Source of the DNA: Desulfobacterium sp.
GTDB taxonomy: Bacteria > Desulfobacterota > Desulfobacteria > Desulfobacterales > Desulfobacteraceae
NCBI GenBank assembly: GCA_030145245.1
Contig: JAQYWC010000003.1
Span: 105,151-169,150 of the forward strand
Reading direction: 5' to 3'
DNA: 64,000 bases
Below, in pieces: positions 61,101-64,000 of the stretch. Numbering within the stretch: position 1 is the first letter of the stretch; the number at the start of each line of letters is the position of its first letter. The position numbers and the translations under genes are program-made. The notes beneath the pieces were generated by a model. That model saw nothing but the letters and a program-made list of their open reading frames with translations, was not told the origin of the DNA and did not search any database.

Positions 61101-61889
61101 ATGATATTTCAACAAAAAGATTTGAACGATTTAAAAAAAGCAAAAACGATATTGGAAAACCCGGGTGTTGCAGCAAAAATCACCGGATTTATCGGTACGC
61201 CAATCGAAAAAGGATTTGAGTTATTGCCAAACAATTGGAATATGAAAATTGGTGAGCTGACTCAAACAGCACTTACCAAGGCCGTGCATGCTGCTGTTTT
61301 TACGATGAAAGATACACCTGGAGAAGAATCGTCAAACAAATGGCACAAATTGGCGGTAGCAACGACGGGTGGAATCGGTGGCTTTTTCGGTTTGCCTGCA
61401 CTGTCAGTGGAACTACCTGTTTCAACAACAATAATGTTACGTTCCATAGCTGACATTGCAAGAAGTGAGGAAGCAAATATATTCTCAGAGGAGTCAAAAA
61501 TTGCATGTATCGAAGTTTTTGCTTTAGGAGGGCCTAATTCCAGTGACGATGCTTCTGAATCAGGATATTTTGCAGTACGTGCAGCTTTAGCACAATCTGT
61601 TGCAAAGGTAGCAGAATATATGGCTGAAAAAGGATTGGCTGAGGAAGGCGCACCGGCCCTTGTACGTCTGATTATTCAAATTGCCGAGCGTTTCAGCATT
61701 CAAGTGTCAGAGAAAGCAGCTGCACAGGCAATCCCTGCCATCGGAGCGGCTGGCGGTGCGATTATCAACACATTATTTATCGATCATTTTCAGGATATGG
61801 CACGGGGGCATTTTATTGTACGACGTCTTGAAAAAAAGTATGGATCTGAAATCGTAAAAGAAACGTATATGAAGATTTTAAATGACTGA
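61101..61889 (+). CDS. EcsC family protein
   Basis: A 262-residue protein with the EcsC pattern: KGFELLPNNWNMKIGELTQT near residue 35, a Gly-rich hydrophobic segment (TTGGIGGFFGLPALSVELPV near 90), MLRSIADIARSEG-like region and EVFALGG near 140. A second hydrophobic Gly/Ala-rich stretch lies near 215 (AIPAIGAAGGAIINTL). The family is named after a protein of the Bacillus Ecs ABC locus, but its molecular role is unknown. GAGGAAAAC precedes the ATG. It lies 50 bases after selO and may share its transcript. Confidence 0.85.
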   Translation: MIFQQKDLNDLKKAKTILENPGVAAKITGFIGTPIEKGFELLPNNWNMKIGELTQTALTKAVHAAVFTMKDTPGEESSNKWHKLAVATTGGIGGFFGLPALSVELPVSTTIMLRSIADIARSEEANIFSEESKIACIEVFALGGPNSSDDASESGYFAVRAALAQSVAKVAEYMAEKGLAEEGAPALVRLIIQIAERFSIQVSEKAAAQAIPAIGAAGGAIINTLFIDHFQDMARGHFIVRRLEKKYGSEIVKETYMKILND

Positions 61890-61924
61890 CAAGACAAACC
61901 TGCTCTCACGTGAGCCGGAACATT

Positions 61925-62029
61925 GGAAGGGTCATGCGTCCCGATGTCTTGAGTCTGAACACCTGTGTAAACAAAGTAATCCTGATCATTGTTGCGGTTC
62001 CCTTTTCCTCCATTATTTCTCTTGACTAA
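61925..62029 (+). pseudogene. Fragment of a tmcC-like cytochrome b gene
   Basis: The frame ending at TAA 62027-62029 reads RVMRPDV, then VILIIVAVPFSS, against RIMRPEV and VILIIVAAPFAT in tmcC (about 52000-52085). The DNA also matches closely (TCATGCGTCCCGA and ATCCTGATCATTGTTGC occur in both, at the same spacing). Only about 30 codons remain and no start or flanking tmc sequence is left. It is a decayed copy, not a working gene. Confidence 0.65.
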
Positions 62030-62063
62030 AAAATAGCCTTACTATAACTTCCATGGGACTTTT

Positions 62064-62079
62064 GAAAAGAGCTCTTTTC
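62064..62079. repeat. 16-base perfect palindrome in the gap before 62201
   Basis: GAAAAGAGCTCTTTTC is self-complementary with no loop. It lies in the roughly 310-base gap between the EcsC gene and the next gene, which otherwise holds only the tmcC fragment. It could be an operator; this is not shown. Confidence 0.4.
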
Positions 62080-62200
62080 TACATATCTGTTTTTCGCAGG
62101 AAGTCCTTGCGAAGGGCGAAGGCTAACGTTGTGTAATACCGATAGTAATGCACATGCAGAATAATTATTCTTCTGTTAAAGAGATGTGGAAGAAAGGATT

Positions 62201-63727
62201 ATGTCTAAGAAAATAGCTTTTATATTCGTTACGTTTATGGCAGTTATGGCAGCCCAGAATTCTTTTGGCTCAAACCTCCCGGAATCTTTAACTTTCAGAG
62301 ATAACTGTCAATCATTCAACAGTGTCTACTTTTCAGCTGTTCAGGACGGAGATATCTACGTAAAACTGAAATCGCCGGAGGAAGGCGATGAAACGCGGTG
62401 GCAGAAGCTCACGCTCCCCGAAGGCCTTGCAGGTGATGTTGCGGAGCTGTCTTCCGATGATGAATACATCATGGCCACAAACAGCAGGCGTGAACTCTAC
62501 ACCATGTTTAAGGGACTGGGTGAAATTGACGGGTTCAACTGGGTGAAAAGGTGGGGTTCCCCTTTCTGGTATGGAAAAGGACTGACCCTTCCCGATGATA
62601 TTATTACCTGGGACATCTCCTATGTCTCCAATGCTGAAGATGAATATTATGTTGATGAAGCCGGAAACAAGCAGGGGCTTGGACCCGGTGTCACCACCCT
62701 TTTTGCACTGAGGAGTGACGGAAGCAAGATTACATACTGGGACCCATGGCTGGCCGTTGATGAGAGCCGGGAGATTGCAACGCCGGTAAGGGGCAGGTTC
62801 AAAGCCGCCGCCATGGCCGCAAGCGGGTCACTGGTCTTTATCATGAACGAATACGGTGACATGTACACCCGGATCTATGATTTTGATGTCTGCGGTGCTG
62901 ACTGGGCCCAGTTTGATTACTCCTATTATGATCAGACAGGTAACCAGACAGACGAACAGAAACAGCCCTGGAGAACCACCCTGGCAACGCTCGTATCAAT
63001 GCGTTATATATACGCTCCCATCGCCTTTGACAGTGCGCCCAGGCAACTGCCTGCACCCGAATGGATCCATCATGCTAAAATTGAGGGTGAGATTACCAGC
63101 CGCATCAGTGTTCATAAAATCGGCAAAGGCGTCGAGAATCGCGTTATGAGGGTTGAAGGCTGGGATGCCGACGGTAACACAGGTTACTACGAGAAGGAGG
63201 TGCTTGATCTTTCAGGATCTTCTGACTGGAAATTCGTCCGTACGGATCAGGAGATCCAGGGAAAAGAACTGATCAATACGTCGTGGGACAGCACGGAAGC
63301 GACCCTGGGTGACGGAGAGGATATGAACTACTCCGGTGAAGGGTCCCAGAACCTTGTGGGGAAACTTCTTAATATTGACTGGACAGGAGAAATTGAGGGT
63401 TTCAATATCTTTGCATCCCCTGCTGCCGTCACGATTACAATTAATGGAGAGGTTGATCTTGGGCTTACACTTCACAGCACGGAAGATTTAAGGCTTCTTC
63501 CAAGGGACAGGGGGATTACCGATACGCCGCTTCTGCTCAGGGGGGCTGTTGAAATCCCGGTTGAAATTATCAGCCATCTTGAAGAGCAGCCTGAAAGTGT
63601 TCGGAAGTTTCTGAAACGAAACAGCTTCAATGAACAGTTTAACAAGGTAAAGATATCCGTTACAACCGATCACCTGAAACTGATATCACCTGTAAATGTG
63701 CTGAAGTTTTCACCGGAAGTAAACTAA
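62201..63727 (+). CDS. Hypothetical exported protein
   Basis: A 508-residue protein with a signal peptide (hydrophobic to about residue 18, cleavage near SFG-S). The mature part is rich in Trp, Tyr and Asp and probably all-beta, with repeated short patterns such as EYIMATNSRRELYTMFKGL and FIMNEYGDMYTRIYDF, suggesting a propeller-like or carbohydrate-binding fold. No catalytic motif is recognised. I start at ATG 62201 with AAAGGA upstream; a GTG at 62186 would add five residues. Its GC is closer to the main chromosome than to the AT-rich genes before it. It is followed by a gap and then an insertion sequence. Confidence 0.7.
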   Translation: MSKKIAFIFVTFMAVMAAQNSFGSNLPESLTFRDNCQSFNSVYFSAVQDGDIYVKLKSPEEGDETRWQKLTLPEGLAGDVAELSSDDEYIMATNSRRELYTMFKGLGEIDGFNWVKRWGSPFWYGKGLTLPDDIITWDISYVSNAEDEYYVDEAGNKQGLGPGVTTLFALRSDGSKITYWDPWLAVDESREIATPVRGRFKAAAMAASGSLVFIMNEYGDMYTRIYDFDVCGADWAQFDYSYYDQTGNQTDEQKQPWRTTLATLVSMRYIYAPIAFDSAPRQLPAPEWIHHAKIEGEITSRISVHKIGKGVENRVMRVEGWDADGNTGYYEKEVLDLSGSSDWKFVRTDQEIQGKELINTSWDSTEATLGDGEDMNYSGEGSQNLVGKLLNIDWTGEIEGFNIFASPAAVTITINGEVDLGLTLHSTEDLRLLPRDRGITDTPLLLRGAVEIPVEIISHLEEQPESVRKFLKRNSFNEQFNKVKISVTTDHLKLISPVNVLKFSPEVN

Positions 63728-63859
63728 ACAACAGCATCACATCTTAACGTTGGAAAAGAAGCGGACTGGTCCGCCTGGGCAGAACAGACCCCCTGCAATC
63801 CCAACAGGACAATTCCGGCCCAAAAAGATTGCCCCGGCAACGATCTCCACCCTGTCTGC

Positions 63860-64000
63860 TATAGTGGACCCCGAAAACTGGACAATATGTTACGATAGAA
63901 TATCACAGTTCAGAAAGGGGATTATTTTGAAACGGAAAAGCTACAGCAAAACTTTAAAAAGCAAAGTCGCATTGGCCGCTATCAAAGGGAATCAAACTGT
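63860..64000 (+). mobile_element. Left end of an IS3-family insertion sequence (partial)
   Basis: The terminal-repeat-like sequence TAGTGGACCCCGAAAACTGG starts near 63862 and is followed by the start of an orfA-type transposase gene. The element continues past the window, so its right end, target duplication and completeness are not visible. The outer boundary is accurate only to a few bases. Confidence 0.7.
63927..64000 (+). CDS. IS3-family transposase OrfA (partial)
   Basis: A TTG preceded by AAAGGGG opens a frame reading LKRKSYSKTLKSKVALAAIK, the typical basic N-terminus of the helix-turn-helix OrfA of IS3-family elements. It is cut by the window end after about 24 codons. OrfA gives DNA binding; a catalytic OrfB is expected beyond the window. 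Confidence 0.65.
   Translation, partial: MKRKSYSKTLKSKVALAAIKGNQT

Noticed and set aside
63728..63860. Possible minus-strand signal peptide reading
   Set aside because: A short hydrophobic stretch can be read, but there is no start codon or continuing frame; it is too short to support a gene.
1..64000. tRNA, rRNA or riboswitch genes
   Set aside because: No cloverleaf, rRNA or conserved aptamer pattern was seen by eye; a covariance-model search would be needed to be certain.

Overview
The window looks like chromosome of a sulfate-reducing Desulfobacterota (Desulfobacteraceae-like) bacterium. The strongest indication is a complete tmcDCBA transmembrane electron-transfer operon at 50.3-54.0 kb. 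That complex is known from sulfate reducers and includes a tetraheme type II cytochrome c3. Moderately high GC, Gram-negative envelope genes and c-type heme sensor proteins fit the same assignment. No tRNA, rRNA or CRISPR array was recognised.

Layout. 0-15.1 kb is mainly housekeeping: a sigma-54 activator with a separate receiver protein, a Ca/Na antiporter, a FabH-type synthase, a left-handed beta-helix protein with glmM, a Bax inhibitor-1 protein, one PEP-CTERM-like exported protein, the block xseA-xseB-ispA-dxs-tlyA, and an EF-G-like GTPase. 15.2-48.9 kb is one large lipid/pigment biosynthesis locus. 49.0-49.9 kb is purC. 50.3-58.3 kb holds tmcDCBA followed by a receiver protein and two large sensor kinases with Cys-rich or heme-binding sensor modules. 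58.3-62.2 kb is more AT-rich and patchy, with small unknown or broken genes, selO and an EcsC-family gene, and contains a fragment of a tmcC-like gene. The window ends in the left end of an IS3-type insertion sequence.

The 15-49 kb locus is the most interesting part. A minus-strand operon of about 19 kb, mostly with start/stop overlaps, runs from 37.5 down to 18.1 kb. It encodes a PaaK-like aryl ligase, a MIO-type aromatic amino acid lyase, an ICMT-like methyltransferase, a CrtI-like oxidoreductase, three intact FabF-type ketosynthases, two cysteine-less ketosynthase relatives, FabG, a hotdog thioesterase, a PlsC acyltransferase, a cobalamin-type radical SAM enzyme, a BtrH-like acyltransferase, an ABC-2 exporter, an acyl carrier protein and a BamE-like lipoprotein. 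Facing it are two hotdog dehydratases, a LolA-like protein, a lipoprotein and an MMPL exporter (plus strand, 38.4-43.0 kb). A third block (43.0-48.8 kb, minus) adds two more radical SAM enzymes, a GT2-DUF2062 fusion, an LpxL-like acyltransferase, a third ACP and a PagL-like deacylase. A short plus-strand set (15.3-18.0 kb) adds an ACP, a radical SAM enzyme and a KAS III.

The inferred pathway is as follows. The lyase and ligase make an aryl (cinnamate- or coumarate-type) starter. ACPs, ketosynthases, FabG and the dehydratases extend it as a polyene. Acyltransferases, the glycosyltransferase and the LolA/MMPL pair attach and place it in the outer membrane. This is aryl-polyene logic. The four radical SAM enzymes, the desaturase-like FAD enzyme and the BtrH-like protein are not part of the ordinary aryl-polyene set; the radical SAM, FabF, ACP and CrtI combination recalls candidate ladderane-lipid loci. 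The product is therefore probably unusual and may be undescribed.
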